From positions 1 to 5,242 of the forward strand of contig CAKSJC010000135.1 in the NCBI GenBank assembly GCA_934462885.1: a DNA stretch of 5,242 nucleotides, written 5' to 3'. Source of the stretch: an uncultured Eubacteriales bacterium (lineage in GTDB: Bacteria > Bacillota > Clostridia > Oscillospirales > CAG-272). Below are positions 1 to 5,140 of the stretch, piece after piece. The position numbers and the translations under genes are program-made. The notes beneath the pieces are model-generated. The model did not search any database. It had not been told where the DNA came from and saw only the letters and a program-made list of their open reading frames with translations. Each line of letters starts with the position of its first letter. Positions within the stretch are counted from its first letter, which is position 1.

Positions 1-354
1 TTTAGGATATATCTCACGTATCATTACAGCTTCTTCTCCCGTATCTTTCGACAAAATCAAATAGTCGCTCGCTCCCTCTCCCGTGTATACATATTCGCTT
101 GAACATTCAAGCGTAAGAAAAACTTTTGCGTATGTTACACCGTCTATACCCAAACATAGTTCTTCGATTTTACTTTCTAGATAATCGGTATAAAAACTGC
201 AATCCGTATATTCCGAGGAAATGTTCTTTTTATTATTCTTTCCTATAAATCCGCTTGCTATTATCATGACTGCCCCGACTATACCCGTAACTAAAAGTAT
301 TATTTTCTTACTGTCAAGTTTTTTAATAATTTTGCGCGATAGCTGCTCCGCCAT
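1..354 (-). CDS. spoIIIAG: SpoIIIAG, ring-forming stage III sporulation protein (N-terminal part)
   Basis: The first 118 codons are present and the frame is open to the window edge; the full protein is usually about 200-230 residues. It begins MAEQLSRKIIKKLDSKK, a basic cytosolic segment, followed by one membrane helix at about 18-38 (IILLVTGIVGAVMIIASGFI), a polar linker (39-54), and the start of the soluble domain. There YTDYLESKIEELCLGIDGV (55-73) is the usual Y-x(3)-L-E-x-x-L-x(4)-I-x-G-V helix, followed by the strand YAKVFLTLECSSEYVYTGEG (75-94), which holds the typical E-Y-V-Y motif. In B. subtilis the SpoIIIAG soluble domain forms a large ring in the intermembrane space. The start at 354 is set by AGGGAGG and overlaps spoIIIAF. 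spoIIIAH would be expected next, outside the window. Confidence 0.92.
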   Translation of the reverse strand, partial: MAEQLSRKIIKKLDSKKIILLVTGIVGAVMIIASGFIGKNNKKNISSEYTDCSFYTDYLESKIEELCLGIDGVTYAKVFLTLECSSEYVYTGEGASDYLILSKDTGEEAVMIREIYPK

Positions 355-820
355 TCTCTTCCCTCCCTGTTCCAAACACATATACGGGTATACCGCATTC
401 TTCCGAGAGCTCTTTTTTTATTCTTTCCTTGGTTATATACGGACATTTTGAAGAATATATCTGTATTTCACGTATACTACCGCTCTCGTCATCGCCAACG
501 AGAGTTATTTTTGCATCGTTTATTTTATATCTCTCAGACAAAAGTGACATAAGAACATCTGCAAACTCGGCGTATTGTCCTTCTTCGTAGTTTTTTTCAT
601 ACTCCGAGACCTGCATGCCGTCAATGTAATTCTTCACTTTTTCAATTACTTCTCCGCTCCCGTTTATAAGAGCTTTTACGGGAGAAAGGAGTGCAGCAAG
701 AAGCGCCAATGCACACACAAGCCTGACGCTTTTCCGTGAAGACTCAGAAGCCGGAGTAATAGTGACGGCTATCTGACATATGACTGCCAAAACTATAAGC
801 GTGTTTAAGTATTTTTGCAT
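323..820 (-). CDS. spoIIIAF: SpoIIIAF, membrane-anchored stage III sporulation protein
   Basis: The 165-residue product has the SpoIIIAF layout: two N-terminal hydrophobic helices (about 5-24 and 32-51) joined by a short loop SESSRKSVRL, then a soluble domain (55-165). The soluble part ends in a mixed alpha/beta fold with VGDDESGSIREIQIY (108-122) and the GIPVYVFG strand (143-150), as expected for the ring-forming fold shared by secretion-system and SpoIIIA soluble domains. At 165 residues it is shorter than the B. subtilis protein (about 206), probably through a shorter linker. It would sit in the outer forespore membrane with its domain in the intermembrane space. Its last 32 nt overlap the start of spoIIIAG, and the spoIIIAG ribosome binding site lies inside its coding sequence. 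Order in the operon (after AE, before AG) supports the call as much as sequence does. Confidence 0.9.
   Translation of the reverse strand: MQKYLNTLIVLAVICQIAVTITPASESSRKSVRLVCALALLAALLSPVKALINGSGEVIEKVKNYIDGMQVSEYEKNYEEGQYAEFADVLMSLLSERYKINDAKITLVGDDESGSIREIQIYSSKCPYITKERIKKELSEECGIPVYVFGTGREENGGAAIAQNY
362..368 (-). promoter_or_regulatory. Strong Shine-Dalgarno of spoIIIAG inside spoIIIAF
   Basis: On the minus strand AGGGAGG lies 7 nt before the ATG at 354. It is the strongest ribosome binding site in the spoIIIA part of the window. It sets a start that overlaps the end of spoIIIAF by 32 nt. Confidence 0.75.
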
Positions 821-826
821 TTTTTG

Positions 827-832
827 CCTTTC
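827..832 (-). promoter_or_regulatory. Ribosome binding site of spoIIIAF
   Basis: On the minus strand GAAAGG lies 6 nt before the ATG at 820, in the 18-nt gap after spoIIIAE. It supports this start. Confidence 0.6.
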
Positions 833-838
833 AAAAAT

Positions 839-2002
839 CTATCCCGTCGTCGACTTTGTAAAAATAATAACAGTGAGAAAAAACATAAGCGAAGTATAAA
901 GTATTATCCCGCATAAAATTTCTGCCGTTTTTTTCACAGAACCAAACAATGACGAAAGCTTTTCAAGACCTAGCATATCGGCACACATTCCCGCTGTAAA
1001 AAGAGAAAATCTAAATATTAAGACAGGGATTATTCCCGGAATAAACATAAGCAGTAAAACAATCATTCCACCGATCCCTGCGCTTTCACGGATAAGTGAA
1101 GTACCTGCTTTTATTGTAGCGTACATCTCGGATATCATTCCTCCCGCCACCGGTACAAACGATCCGATCGCAAACCGCGCAGCACGCATTCCGAAAGAAT
1201 CCGCACTCTTGCTCAGAACACTCTGCGCGCCCATAATAAACGAAAATACCATAGACATTATCTGAATAAGTCTCATGGTAAATTTGTTGATAGATGACGC
1301 TACTCCGTTTAACTTACTTTCATTGCACACTGAAGAGACGGCGCCCAAAGTAAAAAGCGCTCGGCAAAGAGGAGTAAGTATTTGTCCCGCGAAATTTCCG
1401 ATAATGGTTATCGCAGTCATGACCGCTTGGGTCGACACTGTTGCACTGGTTATCGCTCCCTCAACGATATATACAGCTTCCATGACTCCGGTCATAAAGT
1501 TCATTATTGAACAGAGCTTCAAAAGATGTGACGCCGAGTAATCAATTAGAGCATATGTAACTGAAAACAGAGATACTCCAGCACAAAGCATTGCGTATGT
1601 CGAAAAAGTTTTTTTTATTCCATCGGAAGAAAGAGAAGAAGACATACTTTCCGCTATTGCCATAATAAAGATAAGCGAAAAAATCGGAATAAACGATGTC
1701 ACGGCGTCTTTTGCGGACGCTAAAAAACCGGAAAAAATCTTATCCGTCCAGTATGAAAAATTTAATTTTTCTTTAACGGTTTCTACGCTTTCTTTTGGGT
1801 TGCAGATATCAATATCAGATAACTCGTCCCGTTCTTCTTCGGGAAGTGAGGAAACGAGCTCTCGCCATTTCTCAGCGACGTTTGATCTTTCTGCTGTACG
1901 TTCGCTTTGAGTGAAGGAATATTCTACGGCGTATACTCGTATAACGCTCACAAATATAAGAAGTGCTGTTATGATTATTTTCTTCATTTTTTTACTATTC
2001 AA
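839..2002 (-). CDS. spoIIIAE: SpoIIIAE, polytopic membrane stage III sporulation protein
   Basis: This 387-residue protein (B. subtilis about 399) is the largest membrane part of the SpoIIIA channel. The order is: a basic start and hydrophobic signal-like helix (6-25) with a plausible cleavage after VYA, a charged extracellular or intermembrane segment (27-95), then several hydrophobic helices (about 104-120, 135-152, 166-182, 195-222, 245-262, 278-292, 310-340, 358-382). The family motif FVPVAGGMISE occurs at 282-292. The frame starts with TTG at 2002, which overlaps the spoIIIAD stop (TTGA); an ATG six codons in (1987) is the alternative and would begin exactly at the basic residues of the signal helix. 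Neither has a good Shine-Dalgarno; GCGGT 6 nt before TTG is the better of two weak sites. The stop is 18 nt before spoIIIAF. Function in the family is genetically essential for sigma-G-dependent forespore activity. Confidence 0.93.
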   Translation of the reverse strand: MNSKKMKKIIITALLIFVSVIRVYAVEYSFTQSERTAERSNVAEKWRELVSSLPEEERDELSDIDICNPKESVETVKEKLNFSYWTDKIFSGFLASAKDAVTSFIPIFSLIFIMAIAESMSSSLSSDGIKKTFSTYAMLCAGVSLFSVTYALIDYSASHLLKLCSIMNFMTGVMEAVYIVEGAITSATVSTQAVMTAITIIGNFAGQILTPLCRALFTLGAVSSVCNESKLNGVASSINKFTMRLIQIMSMVFSFIMGAQSVLSKSADSFGMRAARFAIGSFVPVAGGMISEMYATIKAGTSLIRESAGIGGMIVLLLMFIPGIIPVLIFRFSLFTAGMCADMLGLEKLSSLFGSVKKTAEILCGIILYTSLMFFLTVIIFTKSTTG

Positions 2003-2376
2003 TTAAGTACCGCAAGCTCAAAGAGTTCACGGAAAAGCGGCAAGCAAAGCGCGAGTATCTCGACCTTTCCCGCGCTCTCAATATACCCCCCTATGTTTCC
2101 CTCCCCTGCGGCCTTGCATATATCGTTCGCGGTTGAGCAAAGATATGCTATTCCAAGAGCTTTTAGTATCGTTTCAGTATATAGATTCCCGGTATATTCT
2201 GCACATTCTTTAATAAAAGATACGGCGTTTCCTATTTCAGGGATAATAAAAAGTGATACCGTCACAAGAACTCCTAACACAAGATACGGAGCATATTCTC
2301 TTTTTAATTCTTTTATTACCGCTATAACGAACACCGCATATATGCCGACTCCGCATATCGCAATGATATTTGTCAT
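1999..2376 (-). CDS. spoIIIAD: SpoIIIAD, integral membrane stage III sporulation protein
   Basis: The 125-residue product (B. subtilis about 133) is strongly hydrophobic and carries the family core KALGIAYLCSTANDICKAAG at 72-91, which corresponds to the usual K-A-L-G-I-A-Y-x(5)-D-I-C-x-D-A-G pattern. After this comes SAGKVEILALCLPLF (101-115), the usual hydrophobic C-terminal helix. Predicted membrane segments lie at about 3-22, 31-46, 68-82 and 104-123. The aspartate normally seen before A-G is alanine here (K88-A89-A90-G91). It works in the mother-cell-derived outer forespore membrane as part of the SpoIIIA complex; its exact role is unknown. The ATG overlaps the spoIIIAC stop by 4 nt (ATGA) and no good Shine-Dalgarno is present, so translation probably depends on coupling. 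The 3' end overlaps the TTG start of spoIIIAE. Confidence 0.93.
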   Translation of the reverse strand: MTNIIAICGVGIYAVFVIAVIKELKREYAPYLVLGVLVTVSLFIIPEIGNAVSFIKECAEYTGNLYTETILKALGIAYLCSTANDICKAAGEGNIGGYIESAGKVEILALCLPLFRELFELAVLN

Positions 2377-2567
2377 ATTCCGAATATGGTGCGAATCTTA
2401 TTGAAAAGTTCACCCATTTCTCCGACTACAATCAGAAGGACAAAAACTATTCCTGTAAGGGAAAGCAATAGAGCTTGTTCATCGCGTCCTGCCTTCTGCA
2501 ATATCTGATATGAGACTGCTATCATTATCCCTACTCCGGCGACTTTGAAAATAAGTGAAATATCCAT
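2373..2567 (-). CDS. spoIIIAC: SpoIIIAC, small integral membrane stage III sporulation protein
   Basis: This 64-residue membrane protein starts MDISLIFKVAGVGIMIAV and matches SpoIIIAC (B. subtilis about 68). Two hydrophobic helices (about 4-24 and 33-50) are separated by the conserved short loop with GRDEQA at 27-32, and the end FNKIRTIFGI corresponds to the family's F-N-x-V/I-R-T-x-F tail. It is one of the integral membrane parts of the SpoIIIA channel, which are essential for late forespore gene expression, but its molecular role is not known. I chose the ATG at 2567 rather than 2603: the family starts at the MD-x-x-L-I-F-K motif, the longer start falls in the inserted AT-rich DNA, and GGGGT sits 7 nt upstream of the shorter start. 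The stop overlaps the spoIIIAD start as ATGA. The 142-nt gap to spoIIIAB is unusually long for this operon. Confidence 0.93.
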   Translation of the reverse strand: MDISLIFKVAGVGIMIAVSYQILQKAGRDEQALLLSLTGIVFVLLIVVGEMGELFNKIRTIFGI

Positions 2568-2574
2568 GCACGAT

Positions 2575-2579
2575 ACCCC
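2575..2579 (-). promoter_or_regulatory. Ribosome binding site deciding the spoIIIAC start
   Basis: On the minus strand GGGGT lies 7 nt before the ATG at 2567 and can pair with the anti-Shine-Dalgarno sequence using one G-U pair. The alternative ATG at 2603 has no such site. The motif lies outside the inserted segment. Confidence 0.5.
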
Positions 2580-2703
2580 ATTTTGACGTAAAATATTTTT
2601 CATCGATTATTACATTTCGTTATTTGTCTTTTTTCATATTATTCAAGAAAGACACATTTATACTAACGGAAAAAGCAAAAAAAGCAGGGTTTATTTTGAC
2701 GTA
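2580..2703. repeat. 11-bp direct repeats flanking an AT-rich 113-bp insertion
   Basis: The 11-mer ATTTTGACGTA occurs at 2580-2590 and again, identical, at 2693-2703, an offset of 113 bp. The 102 bp between the copies are about 25% G+C by hand count, lower than the flanking genes, and hold no sizeable open frame. Removing one copy plus the intervening DNA would leave 29 nt between the spoIIIAB stop and the spoIIIAC start, a normal operon gap. This looks like an inserted segment bounded by a duplication. I find no clear terminal inverted repeats. A 7-bp inverted repeat AAAGACA/TGTCTTT at 2648-2654 and 2625-2631 could form an mRNA hairpin, with no T tract after it. Confidence 0.6.
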
Positions 2704-2709
2704 CTTATC

Positions 2710-3198
2710 TCAAATAAGTATAAGCACCACCGAAAGCGCTATCATAACAGGAATAGTCTTATATAGTTTTTCTTTATTTTTTTGCTCTTTTTCAAGCTTT
2801 TTCACAATATCTGAAAGTCTTTCTTCAGTATATTTGCAAAGACGCACCTCTTCATCAAGATATCCTTTTCCAATGTTTTTGGAAAATTCTGACATAACCT
2901 CATCAATTACCGCGTAAGTCTTCACACGGTTTGCCTTCCAAGCCGCAGCAAAACCTGACCTTCTTGCCATCGGAAGAAACCCTGTTTTTTCAAGGCAATC
3001 GCTTTTATATGATTCGAAAATAGCCGGCAGAGGTTTTTTTAGGTACTCAATATTTTCTCTAATAAATCCGACAAAATAAAGAAGTTCTTTTGTAAATCTT
3101 ATCTTTTCCCTCCATTCAGCGAGAAGAGCTATACTAAATACCGCAGAAGAGCCGAGTATAAGAAATATTCCTGATATTTTTATTATAAATTCACTCAT
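2710..3198 (-). CDS. spoIIIAB: SpoIIIAB, stage III sporulation protein (GspF-like)
   Basis: The 162-residue product begins MSEFIIKISGIF and matches SpoIIIAB in layout and length (B. subtilis about 171). It has an N-terminal hydrophobic helix at about 5-27, a long mostly helical soluble region (30-145) ending in a charged coiled-coil-like stretch rich in Lys and Glu (about 125-146), and a C-terminal hydrophobic helix at 148-162 that runs to the stop. The soluble domain of this family is structurally related to GspF, the platform protein of type II secretion, which fits a partner for the SpoIIIAA ATPase at the membrane. I chose the ATG at 3198, overlapping the spoIIIAA stop by 8 nt, over an in-frame ATG at 3264, because the latter adds a non-hydrophobic 22-residue extension deep inside spoIIIAA. 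The Shine-Dalgarno is weak (GGA), so coupling with spoIIIAA is likely. Confidence 0.92.
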   Translation of the reverse strand: MSEFIIKISGIFLILGSSAVFSIALLAEWREKIRFTKELLYFVGFIRENIEYLKKPLPAIFESYKSDCLEKTGFLPMARRSGFAAAWKANRVKTYAVIDEVMSEFSKNIGKGYLDEEVRLCKYTEERLSDIVKKLEKEQKNKEKLYKTIPVMIALSVVLILI

Positions 3199-4036
3199 CT
3201 TTTTCCATACATACGGTAAGCCCGCTTCTTGATAGAGCGCACACGTAGTCAAAAACTCCCTCATCTATGAGTCCTGCAATTTCTTTCTTTTTAAGCAAAC
3301 CCGAGTAATCTGCGGCATGTGCCGACGCACATACAGCTATTCCTGAAGTATATGCGGAAAAAAGCGCTTCAGCATCATCCCTACCTGCTATTTCATCACA
3401 AATAATGTATTCCGGAGACATCGTGCGTACTGCGCTTTTTATTCCCTCAAATCTCGGATAACCCGAAAAAACATCGCACAGATCCATTTCGCAAATACCT
3501 GCACAAAGTTCGTATCTTGTATCGATAACAGCGACGCGGTTTTCACGGGCAAGATATGGTATAAGTTCACGGAGAACTGTAGTTTTGCCTACACCCGGAG
3601 GTGAGAAAACAAGAGCGCTTTTACCGTTTTTTACAAGCTTAAACAGCCCGTCTCCCACGCCATCAACTCTTCGAGGAATACGTATATTTACCGACGAAAT
3701 ATCACATACCGCGCTTATCTTTCCGTTTTCGCACACGGCTCGTCCGCACACTCCTGCCCGTATACCGTATTCGGTAGTGATTACCCCATTACGTATGTCG
3801 TCAGCGTGTGAGTACAGCGAACCTCCGCACAATTTATCAACGGTAAGGGCTATATCCTCAGAGGTACATTTTCTATTACAAGAATAATTTTTTCCGGCAC
3901 AGGTAATACTCAATAGCCGATTTTCCCGAAGCCTTATTTCGTTTATCTCAAGACCCAATCTTACGGCGCAGCGTTTTGCTTCATTAGCTATCTCCGGTGT
4001 GAGAAAACCAAAGGCTGTTTCTTCAAGGCTTGTCAT
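3191..4036 (-). CDS. spoIIIAA: SpoIIIAA, stage III sporulation engulfment ATPase
   Basis: This 281-residue protein (B. subtilis about 307) is the cytosolic ATPase of the SpoIIIA channel, related to secretion ATPases of type II/IV systems. It would power the assembly or transport step in the mother cell, next to the outer forespore membrane. Visible motifs are EIRLR at 33-37 in the N-terminal domain, P-loop SPPGVGKTT at 145-153 followed by VLREL, the IDTRYE segment at 171-176 (usually DERSE), and MSPEYIICDEIAGRDDAEAL at 206-225 with the Walker B acidic pair D214-E215. SAHA at 238-241 corresponds to the usual TAHA. Two departures stand out: serine at the first P-loop position, and Thr-Arg-Tyr in place of Glu-Arg-Ser. 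It has 15 cysteines, unusually many for a cytosolic protein. It is first in the operon and its stop overlaps the spoIIIAB start by 8 nt. Confidence 0.93.
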   Translation of the reverse strand: MTSLEETAFGFLTPEIANEAKRCAVRLGLEINEIRLRENRLLSITCAGKNYSCNRKCTSEDIALTVDKLCGGSLYSHADDIRNGVITTEYGIRAGVCGRAVCENGKISAVCDISSVNIRIPRRVDGVGDGLFKLVKNGKSALVFSPPGVGKTTVLRELIPYLARENRVAVIDTRYELCAGICEMDLCDVFSGYPRFEGIKSAVRTMSPEYIICDEIAGRDDAEALFSAYTSGIAVCASAHAADYSGLLKKKEIAGLIDEGVFDYVCALSRSGLTVCMEKDE

Positions 4037-4042
4037 ATGATT

Positions 4043-4048
4043 TCCTTT
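4043..4048 (-). promoter_or_regulatory. Ribosome binding site of spoIIIAA
   Basis: On the minus strand AAAGGA lies 6 nt before the ATG at 4036. It is the only purine-rich site near this start and supports it. Confidence 0.6.
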
Positions 4049-4066
4049 AATATATTCTTCTGATAC

Positions 4067-4096
4067 ATTATATTTAAGACATTCTTCTCTTATTAC
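4067..4096 (-). promoter_or_regulatory. Putative sigma-E promoter of the spoIIIA operon
   Basis: On the minus strand, GTAATAAG (4096-4089) resembles the sigma-E -35 element GTCATATT (5 of 8 as recalled). It is followed after 14 nt by AATATAAT (4074-4067), which matches 6 of 8 bases of the -10 element CATACAAT. The 14-nt spacing is normal for sigma-E. Transcription would start near 4060, about 24 nt before the start codon. In Bacillus subtilis spoIIIA is transcribed in the mother cell by sigma-E, so the position is right. The match is imperfect and the region is AT-rich, so chance is possible. Confidence 0.45.
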
Positions 4097-4193
4097 TCTT
4101 TTTTACAGATTAGTGCGGCAATATAAATAATGCGAAGAAAATAAAAAGACGAACGATCCGCAAGAGTCAACTTTTGTACACTAATAAAACTAG

Positions 4194-4275
4194 AAAAAAA
4201 GCCGGAATTTTCCCCATTCATAGCAGCTAACGATTCATCGTCAGTTACAGAGCGGTTCAAATTCCGGCTTTTTAT
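4194..4275 (-). terminator. Long layered hairpin with T tract; terminator or small structured RNA
   Basis: A perfect 10-bp arm pair GCCGGAATTT/AAATTCCGGC (4259-4268 with 4201-4210) is lengthened by A5/T5 to about 15 bp. On the minus strand it ends in seven Ts, which is a classical terminator tail; on the plus strand it ends in five Ts, so it could work in both directions. The 48-nt loop is far longer than usual and is itself structured: 4223-4248 folds into an 11-bp inner stem with one mismatch and a TGAA tetraloop, and CCG/TGG plus TC/GA pairs are possible between the two stems. As a whole it resembles an 80-nt imperfect hairpin. It may be a second terminator shielding spoIIIA from read-through, or a small RNA ending at its own T tract. 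Confidence 0.6.
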
Positions 4276-4297
4276 GTTATTTTTATAAGTCTACACT

Positions 4298-4313
4298 GTA
4301 CGGTATACCATAC
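4298..4313. repeat. Near-perfect 16-bp palindrome in the intergenic region
   Basis: The sequence GTACGGTATACCATAC is a palindrome with one mismatched pair and a perfect 8-bp GGTATACC core. It lies between the ABC terminator and the long hairpin at 4194-4275. It could be a binding site for a dimeric regulator or simple chance; no gene within 250 nt is obviously controlled by it. A weak TATAAA box follows on the minus strand at about 4286-4291. Confidence 0.3.
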
Positions 4314-4321
4314 ATACTGTT

Positions 4322-4366
4322 AAAAAAATGCTTGCGTGTCCGCATACAGACTTGCTCACACAACGC
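4322..4366 (-). terminator. Rho-independent terminator of the ABC transporter operon
   Basis: On the minus strand the arms from 4366 (GC, bulged G, TTGTGTG) and to 4330 (CACGCAAGC) form a 9-bp stem with one bulge and one G-U pair. A smaller TCTG/CGGA stem sits inside the loop. The stem is followed at once by ATTTTTTT (4329-4322). It starts 31 nt past the ATPase stop codon, as expected for a terminator ending that operon. Confidence 0.7.
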
Positions 4367-4396
4367 TTCGAAAGAATTAAACAAGGAGCGTCGCTT

Positions 4397-5137
4397 TCAA
4401 TTTGAAAGGAAACGAGAAAGAAAATCCTTTGTTTTTTGGTTTTTCGGATTTTCGAAAATATCTTTTGGTTTACCTTCTTCGCAAATTAATCCGTCAGCCA
4501 TAAACACAACGTTTGTTGAAACGTCTCTTGCAAACGCCATTTCGTGAGTTACGACGATCATTGTAAGTCCTTCGGTTGCGAGATTACGCATTACATCAAG
4601 AACTTCGCCAACCATTTGAGGGTCAAGCGCACTCGTAGGTTCGTCAAACAAAAGCACTTCCGGCTCCATTGCAAGAGCACGTGCGATTGCTACACGTTGC
4701 TTCTGACCGCCCGAGAGCTGAGCCGGTTTTGCGTTTATATAAGGCTCCATTCCAACTTTTTTAAGGTACTTCATAGCGATTTCTTCCGCTTCTTTACGGT
4801 TTCTCTTTAGTACTGAAACCTGCCCTGTAATACAGTTATTGAGAGCGGTCATGTTATTGAAAAGGTTGAAGCTCTGAAACACCATGCCTACCTTTGCGCG
4901 GTATTGAGAGAGGCTGAAATTATCGGAGGTAATATCTTTTCCCAAATAGAGAATTTTTCCGGACGTCGGAGTTTCAAGAAGATTTATACAGCGCAGCATC
5001 GTACTTTTTCCGGATCCTGATGCTCCTATTACGCTAAGCACCTCTCCCTTTTCCACACTTAGATTTATGTCCCGTAAGACATTGTGATCTCCAAACTGCT
5101 TTTGAAGGTGCGATAGCTCAATAACTTTCTCTGACAT
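4397..5137 (-). CDS. Polar amino acid ABC transporter ATP-binding protein (GlnQ/ArtP family)
   Basis: This is a complete 246-residue ABC ATPase, a normal length for the polar amino acid uptake family (about 240-250). All nucleotide-binding motifs are intact: Walker A GASGSGKST at 38-46, Q-loop glutamine at 88 in VFQSFNLF, signature LSGGQ at 141-145, Walker B LLFDEPTSALD at 162-172 with catalytic Glu166, and the H-loop His198 in VVTHEM. The VFQSFNLF and THEMAFARDV stretches are typical of GlnQ/ArtP/HisP-type importers. It would hydrolyse ATP on the cytosolic face of the membrane to drive uptake with the permease encoded immediately upstream. The start is set by AAGGAGG 8 nt before ATG. A terminator-like hairpin begins 31 nt after the stop, so it is the last gene of its operon. 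The exact amino acid substrate (glutamine, arginine, cystine or other) cannot be told from the ATPase. Confidence 0.95.
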   Translation of the reverse strand: MSEKVIELSHLQKQFGDHNVLRDINLSVEKGEVLSVIGASGSGKSTMLRCINLLETPTSGKILYLGKDITSDNFSLSQYRAKVGMVFQSFNLFNNMTALNNCITGQVSVLKRNRKEAEEIAMKYLKKVGMEPYINAKPAQLSGGQKQRVAIARALAMEPEVLLFDEPTSALDPQMVGEVLDVMRNLATEGLTMIVVTHEMAFARDVSTNVVFMADGLICEEGKPKDIFENPKNQKTKDFLSRFLSN

Positions 5138-5140
5138 TTT

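Larger units (their letters stand above)
4037..4396. other. 360-nt intergenic region between the ABC operon and spoIIIAA
   Basis: I see no convincing coding sequence on either strand. From right to left it holds the ABC terminator (4322-4366), a palindrome (4298-4313), the long hairpin (4194-4275), a roughly 95-nt AT-rich leader, the sigma-E-like promoter (4067-4096) and the spoIIIAA ribosome binding site. The region separates a housekeeping uptake operon from a developmentally controlled operon running in the same direction. Confidence 0.75.

Noticed and set aside
1907..2404. Plus-strand open frame of 165 codons
   Set aside because: It lies opposite the well-recognised spoIIIAD and the start of spoIIIAE, has no family resemblance and no ribosome binding site. 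The same holds for the other plus-strand frames at 221-451, 1275-1541, 2555-2917, 3585-3887, 4332-4547 and 4544-4810.
2568..2603. Longer spoIIIAC start at 2603
   Set aside because: The extra 12 residues are partly encoded by the inserted AT-rich segment, lack a ribosome binding site, and precede the conserved family start.
2613..2645. Internal sigma-A-like promoter in the insertion (TTGAAT, then AATAAC after 16 nt, minus strand)
   Set aside because: Each box matches only 4 of 6 bases and the region is so AT-rich that such matches are expected by chance.
2625..2654. Hairpin AAAGACA/TGTCTTT as an internal terminator between spoIIIAB and spoIIIAC
   Set aside because: The stem is weak and AT-rich, and on the transcribed strand it is followed by ACAAATAACG instead of a T tract.
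3199..3264. Longer spoIIIAB start at 3264
   Set aside because: It would add 22 residues inside spoIIIAA ahead of the conserved N-terminal hydrophobic helix. The ATG at 3198 gives the usual family N-terminus and overlap.
4141..4170. Sigma-A-like promoter: TTGACT (4170-4165) with TTTTAT (4146-4141), spacing 18, minus strand
   Set aside because: The -35 is good but the -10 matches only 4 of 6 and the spacing is long. A vegetative promoter would also be unexpected for spoIIIA. Kept only as a possible alternative to the sigma-E site.
4394..4408. Inverted repeat CTTTCAA/TTGAAAG at the end of the ABC ATPase gene
   Set aside because: The arms are separated by a single base, so no RNA hairpin of that full length can form, and it overlaps the last codons and stop. 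Probably chance.
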